Of a stretch of 64,000 bases of DNA, positions 17,069 to 25,934 are shown one piece after another. Both the position numbers and the translations under genes were made by a program. The DNA is from Fructilactobacillus carniphilus (GTDB lineage Bacteria > Bacillota > Bacilli > Lactobacillales > Lactobacillaceae). How positions within the stretch are numbered: the first letter of the stretch is position 1; each line of letters begins with the position of its first letter. The notes under the pieces are model-generated. The model was not told the DNA's origin. It did not search any database and was given only the letters and a program-made list of their open reading frames with translations. Location of the stretch: contig NZ_CP097121.1 of assembly GCF_024029675.1 (NCBI RefSeq), forward strand, positions 1-64,000. Reading direction: 5' to 3'.

Positions 17069-19423
17069 TTATAAATTTTTCGGTGTTTGCCAAAAATGTT
17101 GTAATTGTTGTTGTAACTCAGCTTGATTGTGCACGAGGTGCGTGGCTCGCCAGGTTGCCGGAAACCAGCGTTGGTAGCGGGGTTCCGTAAACCGACGATC
17201 TAACAATAAAATCACGCCTCGATCCTGTAAACTGCGAATCACCCGGCCGGCTGCTTGAAACACGTGATTTAAGCCTGGCAACTGGTAGGCAAAGGCGAAA
17301 CCCTGTCCATTTTGTTGGTCAAAGTAATCGCGAATCAGGTTCGTTTCGGAGTTGAGTCCCGGTAACCCGACTCCAACGATGGCCGTCCCAATTAGCCGGT
17401 CCCCGACTAAATCAATGCCTTCCGAAAAAATTCCCCCTAACAGGGCAAAGCCCAAGATAGGGTGTGTTTCTGGCTGGTTGAACGCTGCTAAAAATTGCTC
17501 ACGCTCGGCCGTGTTCATATTCGAAGTTTGTTTTTGGACTGCTTGTTCTGGATATCGGGCGCGATAGGCCTGATAAATCTGGTCCAGATATGCGTTCGAG
17601 GGCGCAAAAACAAGGTAGTTGCCACGTTTACTCGTGACTAAGTTGTGAATACTGGCGACAATTGGTGCTAAACTATTGGTTCTTTGATTATAAGTTGTAT
17701 CAATGTAAGTTGCAATCAATATATTTTGGGAATTAGGAGAAAATGGAGATGGTAGCTGATATTTTAATCCATCTGGCTCATTACCTAAGACCCGTTGGTA
17801 GTATGTGAGAGGTGATAAAGTAGCCGAAAAGAGAACGGAACCGCGCCCTAGTTCTAGTTGTTCTTTAATGAACGGACTCGCATCCATGCAGAAGAGACGG
17901 ACGGTACTTTTTCCGTCCTGGAGTAACACTCGGAAGCGAAAATTATCCCCAAAGAGTTCGTTAATCTTGCTGTAGGTTAAGCAGGCAAAGAAAAACTGCC
18001 GGACGGCCTCGACTTCCGGACCGGTCGGCTGTTTGGCCAACCACTGTCTGATCCGTTCGCTGAGTTTGCCGACGGCCTGGGTAAATGGTTCGTCTGGTGC
18101 GACTAAATCCAGCTCGGTTTGGTGCGGTGGCAATTCATCCTGAAGCCGCTGAAACTGCTGGGACAATTCCTGTAAGCGACGCCGGAGGGCTCGGTTTTGC
18201 ATGTTGCGTGGTAAGTCATTCAGAAGGACCTCGCAATCAATTTGGCTCAGGCTAGTTGAATACATTTCCCGAGCCCGGTCTACTAGGTTGTGAGCTTCGT
18301 CAACTAAAAAGAAGTTCCCCTGATTTTCCACCGCAAAGAAGCGTTGCAAGTGGACCACGGGATCAAACAAGTAGTTGTAGTCGCCCACAATCACGTCGCA
18401 AAACAGGCTGACGTCTAAGGAAAATTCAAACGGATCCAAGGTATACTGACGAGCGTAGGTTTGGATGAGGTCTTTTGAGAGGTGCCGTCCTTCCGTGAGG
18501 ATGGCTTTGAGGGCTGGCTTTAAGCGGTCGTAGTAGCCCTGAAAGTAAGGATTATTTTCCGGTTCGACGTCTACCTCTTCGGGAAACTGAATTTGTTCCT
18601 TCGCTGTCAATGTAATACTTTGGATCCGTAATCCGTGCTCGCGGAGTTGCGCCAGCGCCGCTTCTGCGACCCGCCTGGTGCTTTGCTTGGCCGTGAAGTA
18701 GAAGACTCGTTCGACCTGGTCGGTAGCAAAGGCTTTGATTGCTGGAAAGAGGGTCGAGATCGTCTTGCCAGTGCCAGTCGGAGCCTCTAATAAAAGGTGT
18801 TTCCCCAGGATGGCTGATTTGTAGACGGCAGCGGCTAGTTTGCGTTGCCCTTTACGATATGTAGGGAAGGGAAAGTCCATTTGAGCTGCGGTTTGCACCC
18901 GATCCCGAGCTAAACTTTCCTGTAAGGCGAGCCAATCTTCGTATTCACTGACGACTTGTTCAAAGAAGGCAAGTGCTGTTGTCCGCGTAATGAGTTGGTG
19001 CTCCGTCGTCTGAATTTCGTCTGGAGTTTGAACGTAGGTGAGCGTGAGTTTGACCTCGTGAACTTCTGGCTGTTCTCGCATTAACAAGGCCGCGTAGAGT
19101 TTCGCCTGCCCCCAATACAGGATGAGTTGGTTCTCGGGCAGGAAATCCCAAGCGGTGTCCGAGGTTTTAATCTCCTCAATTTCAACTTGATTATCATGAA
19201 CGATTAGGCCATCGGCCCGACCGTGAATCAGCACCGGCCGTCGGTTGAGCTCAACCTCTGTTTGTAGCGTGGCTTCTGCTTGGTAATCGGGGCCGCGGTG
19301 GTGCTGAAGCCGTTTGTGAATCCGGGTACCAGCCTGGGGCGTGTTAAAACTACTTAGAGAACTATTTAAATCACCACTGCGGAGGATAAAACCAACGAGT
19401 TCACGTACCCCAATTTTTTGCAC
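17069..19423 (-). CDS. PD-(D/E)xK nuclease fused to a DinG/Rad3-type helicase
   Basis: A 784-residue DNA-processing enzyme. Residues about 1-165 resemble a Cas4/RecB-type nuclease domain: GRADG, then a beta strand with EIEEIKT (ExK), then QAKLYAAL. The rest is a superfamily 2 helicase of the XPD/DinG type, with Walker A GTGKT (Lys220), DEAH at 375-378 and C-terminal helicase motifs ending in GLNHVFQAAGRVIRS (motif VI). DinG and XPD enzymes usually have four Fe-S cysteines between motifs I and II. I see only one Cys there (SLFCDV), so the cluster is probably absent. Translation probably starts at GTG (19423) after GGGAGG. A role in repair or replication-fork maintenance is inferred. Confidence 0.88.
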   Translation of the reverse strand: MQKIGVRELVGFILRSGDLNSSLSSFNTPQAGTRIHKRLQHHRGPDYQAEATLQTEVELNRRPVLIHGRADGLIVHDNQVEIEEIKTSDTAWDFLPENQLILYWGQAKLYAALLMREQPEVHEVKLTLTYVQTPDEIQTTEHQLITRTTALAFFEQVVSEYEDWLALQESLARDRVQTAAQMDFPFPTYRKGQRKLAAAVYKSAILGKHLLLEAPTGTGKTISTLFPAIKAFATDQVERVFYFTAKQSTRRVAEAALAQLREHGLRIQSITLTAKEQIQFPEEVDVEPENNPYFQGYYDRLKPALKAILTEGRHLSKDLIQTYARQYTLDPFEFSLDVSLFCDVIVGDYNYLFDPVVHLQRFFAVENQGNFFLVDEAHNLVDRAREMYSTSLSQIDCEVLLNDLPRNMQNRALRRRLQELSQQFQRLQDELPPHQTELDLVAPDEPFTQAVGKLSERIRQWLAKQPTGPEVEAVRQFFFACLTYSKINELFGDNFRFRVLLQDGKSTVRLFCMDASPFIKEQLELGRGSVLFSATLSPLTYYQRVLGNEPDGLKYQLPSPFSPNSQNILIATYIDTTYNQRTNSLAPIVASIHNLVTSKRGNYLVFAPSNAYLDQIYQAYRARYPEQAVQKQTSNMNTAEREQFLAAFNQPETHPILGFALLGGIFSEGIDLVGDRLIGTAIVGVGLPGLNSETNLIRDYFDQQNGQGFAFAYQLPGLNHVFQAAGRVIRSLQDRGVILLLDRRFTEPRYQRWFPATWRATHLVHNQAELQQQLQHFWQTPKNL

Positions 19424-19449
19424 CGTTACCTCCCGTTTTCAAAGAAAAA

Positions 19450-19477
19450 AAGCAACCACCGTTGGGAGTGGGTTGCT
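19450..19477 (-). terminator. Terminator of the 113-aa gene
   Basis: On the minus strand AGCAACC...GGTTGCT forms a stem followed by a run of seven T. It separates the small gene at 19494 from the helicase gene. Confidence 0.7.
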
Positions 19478-19493
19478 TGCTGTTACGCTTGAG

Positions 19494-19835
19494 TTATTCC
19501 TTAATCCATTGATTCAACTGATCCCGATTCCGACCGAGATACCGGACCGCTTCGTTGATCAATTCCTGCTTTTCGGCTGCGCCGTCTTCTGGTTCGATGT
19601 GGTAATAGTCACAAATGAAGCCCTGTGCGATGTTTTCGTAGCGTTCCTTGCGACCGTACCCACCGTCGTTAAAGAGTCCGTCTAAACCAGTAACATCGTC
19701 TTGAGCAGCCTGATAGAGTTGCTCAGCTAGATTACTGTCTTTGGCTAAAACCGACTTAGCATAGGTTATGAGAAATTCGTTCATATCAGTTACGATTTTT
19801 TCTCGTTCCTGCCGTTCTAGTTTCTTTTTCGACAT
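19494..19835 (-). CDS. Conserved-looking cytosolic protein of unknown function, 113 aa
   Basis: No family is recognised. The protein is charged, helical and without membrane segments. It starts MSKKKLERQEREKIV and contains a Gly/Asp turn (TGLDGLFNDGGYGRKERYENIAQGF) and an aromatic DYYHIEPED segment. It has its own RBS (GAGGTGA) and a terminator, so it is probably a real single gene. It lies between the nuclease-helicase (same strand, downstream) and the divergent asparaginase gene. Confidence 0.7.
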   Translation of the reverse strand: MSKKKLERQEREKIVTDMNEFLITYAKSVLAKDSNLAEQLYQAAQDDVTGLDGLFNDGGYGRKERYENIAQGFICDYYHIEPEDGAAEKQELINEAVRYLGRNRDQLNQWIKE

Positions 19836-20009
19836 TTAAAAATCACCTCAGCTTTCATTATAAAACAAAAATAGTTCTAACCATACCGTTAAAACTCACC
19901 GATTGCTAAGTTTTGCTAATTCTTAATCTTTCCAACCCCAGCCAGACGCTGTTGGTTTAGGGGGTAGATATGATAAGATGGGGGCTGACGATAGCGAATA
20001 GGAGTTCGA

Positions 20010-20987
20010 ATGATGAAAAAAATTTTAGCCATCCACACGGGGGGCACGATTTCGATGTCCCTGGATGATCAGGGTAGTGTGGTTCAAAACGAAAAAAATC
20101 CAATCGACAATAATGCTGGCTTGGGATTGGATGAGATTGAAGTCGAAAATGACGAGTTGTTAAACCTGCCGTCACCGCAGATGACACCGGCCACGATGTT
20201 ACAGGTTAAAAACCGGATTCAGCAAGCGATTGCCGACGGGATTGACGGGGTCGTGGTGACCCACGGAACCGATACCTTGGAAGAAACAGCCTACTTTCTG
20301 GATTTAACTCTGCCAAACACGATTCCCGTGGTGGTAACGGGCGCAATGCGGTCCTCCAACGAAATTGGGGCCGACGGGGTGTTTAACTTTAAGAGTGCGA
20401 TTCAGGTGGCGTCTTCCGATGCAGCCCGCAACAAGGGCGTGTTGGTGGTCTTTAACACCGGGATTTATTCGGCCCGGTACGTAACCAAGACCCACACCAC
20501 TAGCGTGGACACCTTTAAGGATCCGATTTACGGAACCCTCGGAACGGTGGATCACGATCAGGTGATTTTTGCCCAACAACTAATCGGCAGTGAGTATACT
20601 GAAATTAACCACGTGGTGGACGGCGTGTACATGGTGAAAGCATACGCGGGCATGACCGGTACCCTCTTTGCAGCAATTCAGGCGGCCCGTCCAGCTGGAG
20701 TCGTGGTTGAAGCGATGGGAGCAGGAAACCTCCCCAAGGCAACTTTACCAGCAGTACAAAAATTGCTGGACGCCGGCATTCCAGTGGTACTGGTATCGCG
20801 GTGCTTTAGCGGGTACGCCCAACCAATTTACGCTTACACCGGGGGTGGGATTGAGCTGCAGTCCATGGGACTGGTTTTTTGCGAACAGCTCAACGGACCG
20901 AAAGCCCGAATTAAACTAATCGTTGGATTAAGCTGTGGAAAAAGCGGTTCTGCTTTACAGGAGTACATGTCCAACGCGCTTTCGTAA
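20010..20987 (+). CDS. ansA: L-asparaginase
   Basis: Hydrolyses L-asparagine to aspartate and ammonia. The 325 residues contain both active-site signatures: the first Thr in AIHTGGTISM near residue 14, and THGTDTLEETAYF near 90, with a catalytic Lys expected further along (GAMRSSNEIGADG region). There is no signal peptide, so it is a cytosolic type I enzyme. Two ATG codons in tandem follow TAGGAG; the second (20013) has better spacing. The gene ends 12 bases before the next start, so it forms an operon with the four-repeat protein. An asparagine synthetase (asnB) is also present in the window at 44977. Confidence 0.93.
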   Translation: MMKKILAIHTGGTISMSLDDQGSVVQNEKNPIDNNAGLGLDEIEVENDELLNLPSPQMTPATMLQVKNRIQQAIADGIDGVVVTHGTDTLEETAYFLDLTLPNTIPVVVTGAMRSSNEIGADGVFNFKSAIQVASSDAARNKGVLVVFNTGIYSARYVTKTHTTSVDTFKDPIYGTLGTVDHDQVIFAQQLIGSEYTEINHVVDGVYMVKAYAGMTGTLFAAIQAARPAGVVVEAMGAGNLPKATLPAVQKLLDAGIPVVLVSRCFSGYAQPIYAYTGGGIELQSMGLVFCEQLNGPKARIKLIVGLSCGKSGSALQEYMSNALS

Positions 20988-21002
20988 TAACGAGGTGAAA
21001 TG

Positions 21003-22172
21003 ATGGATAACTATCAAACAGAAGAAATTGAAAAGACCCTGCGGCTAGCCAAACAGCAGCAGACCCTGGTCAACGTGTTGCAAAATAGTTCCTCGATTTT
21101 TTATACCGGCCGGGTGATTGCCATGGATGACGAGGGGACCATTTTAACTACCTACACCGAAAATGGTCTGGCCAATGGGTTGGTGTACCTGACCTATCCA
21201 GATATTTTTGACGTGGACTTTGATAGTGACGACTTGATGCGGATGGAGGCCCGGATTCAAACGGCCCAGCAGTTACACCTGTTTGGCACTCAGACGAGCA
21301 GCATGAAGGTCAACGATCGGGTTGATTTACTGACCCAGGTGCTCGGGAATGCCTACGTGTACGGCCAGGCGCTGTTGTTAATCAAGCAAAACGGTCAGAT
21401 GCTCGAGGGCTTCATCCAAATGCTCGGGGATGAACAACTGACGGTGCTGAGCTTTGACAAGTTCGATAACAGTCGGATTGAGTCGGTACGCATCAATAAG
21501 ACCGCCATTCGATCGGTCGAATTTTTAGGCCAGGAATTACAACTACTGTCGCGTTCCAGAGCACAGTTGCAAGCGCCGCATCAGGAACCGGTCGTGGAAA
21601 CGGGGGCTTTGCCGATCTTTGCGAGTTTGCACCGCGCTGCAGAAACCGGACACCGGTTACTGTTGGTACCGAAGGTTAATTCAGACCTCTTCTTCATCGG
21701 TCAGGTGAAGGCAGTTAACGCCGAGGTTGCCATTTTAGCCGTTGTTGATATGAACGGTCAGTTTGGCGGCTATGAGTTAATCCGGCTAAAGGAGATTAAG
21801 GAACTCCAGTTAAAGAGTGACTACCTCCGGCTGATTAACCACTTGGTTTCGGTAAACCTCGCCCAGGGCACCTACCGGCAACCGATTTTAAACGACGACC
21901 GCAGTTTTGACCGAACCGTGGACTTAATCTACACGACGGTCCGGCAGGCAGTCTATTTCCGACGCTTCTTGCGCTTTAAAACCGAAAAGGGGAAGGCCTA
22001 CCTCGGGATTCCGTACCAACTGGAGGGCGGTAAGGTCACGTTCCGGTACTTAAATCGGGATGATCCCACCCGGACAAAAAAGAAAACGATTGAACTGAGT
22101 AAGATTGATGAGTTAGCGTTTGGTTATTTAGATGCTGAACTAACTCAACGCCGGATTCGCGGTGACCACTAA
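21003..22172 (+). CDS. Four-repeat beta-rich protein of unknown function, 389 aa
   Basis: No named family is recognised. Reading along the protein, a unit of about 65-80 residues appears four times (about 15-80, 105-180, 210-280, 315-385). Each has a basic/hydrophobic strand, a GxV or GxI turn (FYTGRVIAMD, LEGFIQMLGD, FFIGQVKAVN, YLGIPYQLEG), a strand and an ending with I-x-x-[VL]-x-[FL] followed by a short Leu-rich segment (FDVDFDSDDL, RSVEFLGQEL, KELQLKSDYL, DELAFGYLDA). The pattern recalls small barrels such as Sm-like or SH3-like folds, but this is an inference. The second of two tandem ATG codons is preferred from RBS spacing (GAGGTGA). It is translated directly after asparaginase and is soluble. 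Confidence 0.75.
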   Translation: MDNYQTEEIEKTLRLAKQQQTLVNVLQNSSSIFYTGRVIAMDDEGTILTTYTENGLANGLVYLTYPDIFDVDFDSDDLMRMEARIQTAQQLHLFGTQTSSMKVNDRVDLLTQVLGNAYVYGQALLLIKQNGQMLEGFIQMLGDEQLTVLSFDKFDNSRIESVRINKTAIRSVEFLGQELQLLSRSRAQLQAPHQEPVVETGALPIFASLHRAAETGHRLLLVPKVNSDLFFIGQVKAVNAEVAILAVVDMNGQFGGYELIRLKEIKELQLKSDYLRLINHLVSVNLAQGTYRQPILNDDRSFDRTVDLIYTTVRQAVYFRRFLRFKTEKGKAYLGIPYQLEGGKVTFRYLNRDDPTRTKKKTIELSKIDELAFGYLDAELTQRRIRGDH

Positions 22173-22212
22173 AAAAAGCCAGCTCCTGATTAATTTAGGA
22201 AGCTGGCTTTTT
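22173..22212. terminator. Bidirectional terminator
   Basis: A 12-bp perfect stem (AAAAAGCCAGCT / AGCTGGCTTTTT) plus inner CCT/AGG pairs lies between the convergent four-repeat gene and the aldo-keto reductase gene. Confidence 0.9.
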
Positions 22213-22220
22213 CGGTTTAC

Positions 22221-23051
22221 CTAAAATTCTTGATACGTGGCGGGATCCTGGTCATGGGTGCGACCATCAGGCTTGGTTAAGCCGTTGATGATTTCCATGT
22301 CTGCCGGATCGATTGAAAAGTCAAACACTTTCAGGTTATTCAGTTGGTTCTGATCGCTAGACGACTTTGGAATCGGAAGGGTGTTCAACTGGATTTCCCA
22401 CCGCAGGATTAACTGAACGACGTCTTTGTTATATTTACGCGCTAGTTCAATCAAGGTCGGATCGTTGAGCATGGTGCTGGCCCGGCCCAATGGGCTCCAG
22501 TCTTCGGTAAGAATGCCGTGTTGGTCGTCATACTGGCGTTGCTCTAACTGGTTGAAGTACGGGTGTAGTTCAATTTGGTTGAGTTGGGGCAGGACACCAG
22601 TTTCTTGGTCCAAACGGTCTAAGTGGTCTGGTAGGAAGTTGCAGACCCCAATGGCCCGGATGAGCCCGAATTTTTGGGCGTCAATCAGAGCTTGCCAGGC
22701 TTCTACGTAGTGGTCGTCCTTCGGGTTCGGCCAGTGTAGTAAGTACAGGTCAAAATAATCTAGCTGACTGCGGTAGAGCGATTCCTGAATGGTCTGAATC
22801 GCATCGTCATAGTGATAGTAACGGCCCGGTAACTTCGAGGTCACCAGTAAGTCGGAGCGACTGACGTCTGCGTCCCGGATGCCCCGGCCGAGCGCTCCTT
22901 CGTTTTCGTAGTTGTAGGCACTATCAAGTAGGCGGTATCCGTTGTTAATGGCCGCCGTGATGGAACGAGCCCCCGCAGCACCCTTTAGTTTGTAGGTTCC
23001 AAAGCCGATTTTGGGTAGTTGCATGCCGTTGGCTAACTGATAATATTCCAC
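22221..23051 (-). CDS. Aldo/keto reductase
   Basis: An NADPH-dependent oxidoreductase of 276 residues with the TIM-barrel AKR pattern. It has Asp and Tyr in RLLDSAYNYENE, the catalytic Lys in LVTSKLPG, His in YLLHWPNP and a C-terminal cofactor-binding region with IPKSSSDQNQLNNL. It belongs to the 2,5-diketogluconate reductase-like group; the actual substrate is unknown. The start is GTG at 23051 with AAGGAG upstream. It stands alone. Confidence 0.92.
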   Translation of the reverse strand: MEYYQLANGMQLPKIGFGTYKLKGAAGARSITAAINNGYRLLDSAYNYENEGALGRGIRDADVSRSDLLVTSKLPGRYYHYDDAIQTIQESLYRSQLDYFDLYLLHWPNPKDDHYVEAWQALIDAQKFGLIRAIGVCNFLPDHLDRLDQETGVLPQLNQIELHPYFNQLEQRQYDDQHGILTEDWSPLGRASTMLNDPTLIELARKYNKDVVQLILRWEIQLNTLPIPKSSSDQNQLNNLKVFDFSIDPADMEIINGLTKPDGRTHDQDPATYQEF

Positions 23052-23128
23052 AATGAAGACTCCTTTGCTAATTAATCATTAGTGTTTACGGGGCTATCCT
23101 AACACATTTTTGGCCGTTAGCTTCTGAT

Positions 23129-23671
23129 TCACGATTGCAACGAATCCAGGTTGAGCTGTAATAACTGGGTGATTTCTTGGACCAGGGCGGCCTGATCTGG
23201 TTCGGTTTGGCTGGTGACGAGGTCGTTAATCAAGCCGTCAATCCCGTGACAGATGAAACGAACCGTGGCGCTCGGAGGTAACTCTAGTTTTTCGATAAAC
23301 TGCTCGTAGGTAAAGTCAAACAGCTTTTGGCGGAACTGGTAGGGACCTTGGTCGGCGAACAAGAGGCGGAAGAAGCGCCGATGCTCCCAGAAGAAAGCGA
23401 CCCAAATCGCGGTCTTTTTCGCCACGTCATGCGGATCAGTGACGTTGGTGCAGGTGATCCGGAGTTCGTCTAAATAGTCAGTTAGAAAATCATCCATTAA
23501 CGCGTACTTATCGGCGTAGTGACTGTAAAACGTTTTGCGGCCAATGTCAGCCTGGTCACAAATTTGGGTGACGCTAATTTGCTCTAAACTACTGGTGCTT
23601 TGCAAGAGGTGTTCAAGGCTGGCGTGAATCGCCTGTTTAGTTTTGCGCACACGGCGGTCAGTTTGGTTCAT
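23129..23671 (-). CDS. TetR/AcrR-family regulator
   Basis: A 180-residue repressor. The N-terminal helix-turn-helix (about 20-50, ISVTQICDQADIGRKTFYSHYADKYALMD) is typical of TetR proteins, and the remaining helices form the ligand and dimer domain. The ATG at 23671 (MNQTDRR) is preferred over an upstream ATG because AAAGTGGG precedes it and its own promoter would lie inside a longer reading frame. It is transcribed divergently from the SDR-MDR pair with overlapping promoters, so it most likely controls both itself and those two genes. Confidence 0.85.
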   Translation of the reverse strand: MNQTDRRVRKTKQAIHASLEHLLQSTSSLEQISVTQICDQADIGRKTFYSHYADKYALMDDFLTDYLDELRITCTNVTDPHDVAKKTAIWVAFFWEHRRFFRLLFADQGPYQFRQKLFDFTYEQFIEKLELPPSATVRFICHGIDGLINDLVTSQTEPDQAALVQEITQLLQLNLDSLQS

Positions 23672-23728
23672 GTTAATACCCACTTTCTTCAATCTGTTTC
23701 CTAAGTAACAAAAGACCGAATTTGGCCC

Positions 23729-23781
23729 TTGCCGACCGGTCTTTTCAAAGATATGATACACTTGTTACTTAACATACGCAA
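23729..23781. promoter_or_regulatory. Overlapping divergent promoters with a shared operator candidate
   Basis: Forward promoter: TTGCCG (23729-23734), 17 bases, TATGAT (23752-23757), serving the SDR-MDR pair. Reverse promoter for tetR: TTGCGT (plus 23776-23781), 17 bases, TATCAT (plus 23753-23758). The two share the -10 region and face each other. Between them lies the near-palindrome GTTACTTAAC (23764-23773), placed at the forward start site and in the spacer of the reverse promoter. The sequence TAAGTAACA recurs in inverted orientation at 23702-23710. Confidence 0.7.
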
Positions 23782-23798
23782 AGGCAAGAAAGGAAGCA

Positions 23799-24617
23799 AT
23801 GACAATGAAAACAATTTTAGTGACGGGTGCTAGTTCAGGAATGGGATATCGAATCGCGCATAACTTGGCAGCGGCGGGCTACCAGGTCTTTGGAGCAGCG
23901 CGGCACGTGGACCGGATGGAACCGTTAAAAACGGTTGGGGTGATTCCACTACAACTAGACGTGACGGACGAGGCCTCCCGGACGGCGGCTGTGCACCAGT
24001 TAATCCAACGGGCACATCGGATTGATGCGGTCGTGAACGCGGCTGGCTACGGGTCGTTTGGAGCCCAGGAAACGGTGACCGATGCAGAAGCCAAGCAACA
24101 GTTTGAGGTAAACGTGTTCGGGTTGATGGCGCTAACCCGGCTTGTTCTGCCGTACATGCGCAAGCAACAGTCCGGCCGCATCATCAATATTTCGTCGATG
24201 GCGGGACGGTTTAGTAGTCCGATGGCCGGCTGGTACTTTGCTTCTAAACACGCGTTAGAAACGCTAAGCGATTCGTTACGGATGGAAGTGCGTCGCTTTG
24301 GAATTAAGGTCATTTTGATTGAACCTGGTGTGGTCAAGAGTCGCTGGGAAGCGATTGCGATGCAACACCTACAACAGTCAGCAGCGGGCACGGCGTACGA
24401 AGCTCAAGCCCGGGCCATGCAACGCAATATGGATCACACCTATGCTTCTAAACATGCGTCTCATCCCGAATTAATTGCGCGGACGGTCCAAAAGGCGTTA
24501 GAATCAAAGCATCCTCGTGCTCGGTACCTAATTGGGTACCTAGCCAAACCAACCGTCTGGGGCACCCAGTTGTTACCAACGGCGCTCAAGGATTGGTTAA
24601 TCCCGAAGTTTATGTAA
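23799..24617 (+). CDS. Short-chain dehydrogenase/reductase
   Basis: A 272-residue Rossmann oxidoreductase. The cofactor motif TGASSGMG sits at residues about 8-15 and NAAG near 84, with the active-site Ser in INISSMAG and Tyr-x-x-x-Lys in YFASKHA. The basic residue context (AARHVDRM) favours NADP(H). AAAGGA precedes the ATG. The gene is followed 9 bases later by an MDR-type reductase and is divergent from a TetR gene. The pair may detoxify reactive carbonyls or quinones sensed by the regulator, which is an inference. Confidence 0.92.
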   Translation: MTMKTILVTGASSGMGYRIAHNLAAAGYQVFGAARHVDRMEPLKTVGVIPLQLDVTDEASRTAAVHQLIQRAHRIDAVVNAAGYGSFGAQETVTDAEAKQQFEVNVFGLMALTRLVLPYMRKQQSGRIINISSMAGRFSSPMAGWYFASKHALETLSDSLRMEVRRFGIKVILIEPGVVKSRWEAIAMQHLQQSAAGTAYEAQARAMQRNMDHTYASKHASHPELIARTVQKALESKHPRARYLIGYLAKPTVWGTQLLPTALKDWLIPKFM

Positions 24618-24626
24618 GGAGAATTA

Positions 24627-25646
24627 ATGATGGAAATTCCGACCCAGATGAAAGCCTTTCGCTTTAACCGTTACGGTGATCCAGCTGAAAACCAACGGAT
24701 TCCCGTGCCAGAAATTGGTGCGAATGAAGTGCTGGTTTACATTCACAACGCTGGCTTAAATCCAGTGGACTATAAGGTACAAGCGGGAAAGATGAAAATG
24801 ATTTTTCCGTTCCATTTGCCGCTGACGATGGGCAATGAGTTTGCCGGAGAGGTCGCTCAAGTTGGGAGCAACGTGCAGGATTTTCAGGTGGGTGATCGCG
24901 TGTACGGTCGTCCGGATAACCAACATACCGGAACGTTAGCCGATTACATCGCGCTTGATCAAAGTGAGATTGCGCGCTTTCCCGCGGAGCTAGACTTTCA
25001 ATCCGCTAGTGGAGTTCCCTTAACCGGATTGACGAGCTATCAAGCCCTGGTAGAACTCGGTCACATTCAGCCCGGACAAAAGGTCTTCATTCAAGCCGGC
25101 GCTGGTGGGATCGGGACGATGGCGATTCAAATTGCGAAGGCGTTAGGCGCCTCCGTTACCACCACGGCTAGTCCCCAACAGACCGCTTTGGTGCGGTCGC
25201 TGGGAGCCGACCAGGTGATTAACTACCACGAAACCTACTTTGCTGACGTGTTGTTTCACTACGACCTGGTCTTTGATACCCTGGGCGGTCAGTATCTCAA
25301 GGATAGCTTTAAGATTTTAAAGCCGGGTGGTCATCTAGTGACCATCAACGGGTTACCGACCTATGAATTTGGTCAACAGCACCACCTGGGAATGGCAAAA
25401 TCCCTGTTGTTCGCGGCTGCGAGTGCGCCGCTACAACGCTTAGCAAAAAAGTATCACGTGTACTATGATTTCTTGATTATGCAGCCCAGCGGCGCCCAAC
25501 TGCAGCTTCTGAGTCAGATGATTGCAAACGAAAAGTTGCTCCCCATCATTGACCGAATTTATGACTTTGGCGAAGCGCAAGCCGCCTATGATTATTTAGA
25601 AAGTGGGCACGCGCACGGCAAGGTAATTGTGAATGTGAACCGTTAA
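24627..25646 (+). CDS. Zinc-independent MDR-family NADPH:quinone/enone reductase
   Basis: A medium-chain dehydrogenase/reductase of 339 residues. It has a GroES-like N-terminal domain (about 10-125: NAGLNPVDYKVQAG, GNEFAGEV) and a Rossmann domain with AGAGGIGTMAIQIAKALGA near 155. The zinc-binding Cys/His cluster is missing, as in quinone oxidoreductases. It shares an operon with the SDR gene (9-base gap) and presumably the TetR control. A terminator follows directly. The exact substrate is unknown. Confidence 0.92.
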   Translation: MMEIPTQMKAFRFNRYGDPAENQRIPVPEIGANEVLVYIHNAGLNPVDYKVQAGKMKMIFPFHLPLTMGNEFAGEVAQVGSNVQDFQVGDRVYGRPDNQHTGTLADYIALDQSEIARFPAELDFQSASGVPLTGLTSYQALVELGHIQPGQKVFIQAGAGGIGTMAIQIAKALGASVTTTASPQQTALVRSLGADQVINYHETYFADVLFHYDLVFDTLGGQYLKDSFKILKPGGHLVTINGLPTYEFGQQHHLGMAKSLLFAAASAPLQRLAKKYHVYYDFLIMQPSGAQLQLLSQMIANEKLLPIIDRIYDFGEAQAAYDYLESGHAHGKVIVNVNR

Positions 25647-25649
25647 TAC

Positions 25650-25683
25650 AAAAAAGTCGATTCAATTTTGAATCGACTTTTTT
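25650..25683. terminator. Bidirectional terminator
   Basis: A 15-bp perfect stem (AAAAAAGTCGATTCA / TGAATCGACTTTTTT) with a 4-base loop between the MDR gene and the small gene at 25686. Confidence 0.92.
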
Positions 25684-25685
25684 GT

Positions 25686-25886
25686 TTACTTATTGTGAAT
25701 TAAAAAGGATTGAATTAACTGTTGCTCATCAGGAGTGGGCTTGGACCACATGCTTTTAATGTCGTGGTACCGTTCCACCGTCATGTGCAAAGCCACGGCC
25801 ATTTGGTTATCATCCAAGTTGTGTTTTTCTTCGTACTTAATCATTTCGGTTGCGAGTTGACTGAATTCTTCGTCAATGTATGCCAT
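25686..25886 (-). CDS. Small acidic protein of unknown function, 66 aa
   Basis: A soluble 66-residue protein beginning MAYIDEEFSQLA. A central helix-turn-helix-like stretch (LDDNQMAVALHMTVERYHDI, about residues 24-43) faintly recalls the XRE-type motif, but the protein is too short for certainty. AAGGAGG lies upstream of the ATG and a strong terminator follows, so it is very probably expressed. It may be a small DNA- or protein-binding regulator; the function is not known. Confidence 0.7.
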   Translation of the reverse strand: MAYIDEEFSQLATEMIKYEEKHNLDDNQMAVALHMTVERYHDIKSMWSKPTPDEQQLIQSFLIHNK

Positions 25887-25934
25887 TGAGAAACCTCCTT
25901 GCTAGTTTGTGATTATTATAGCATTTTTTCTCAG

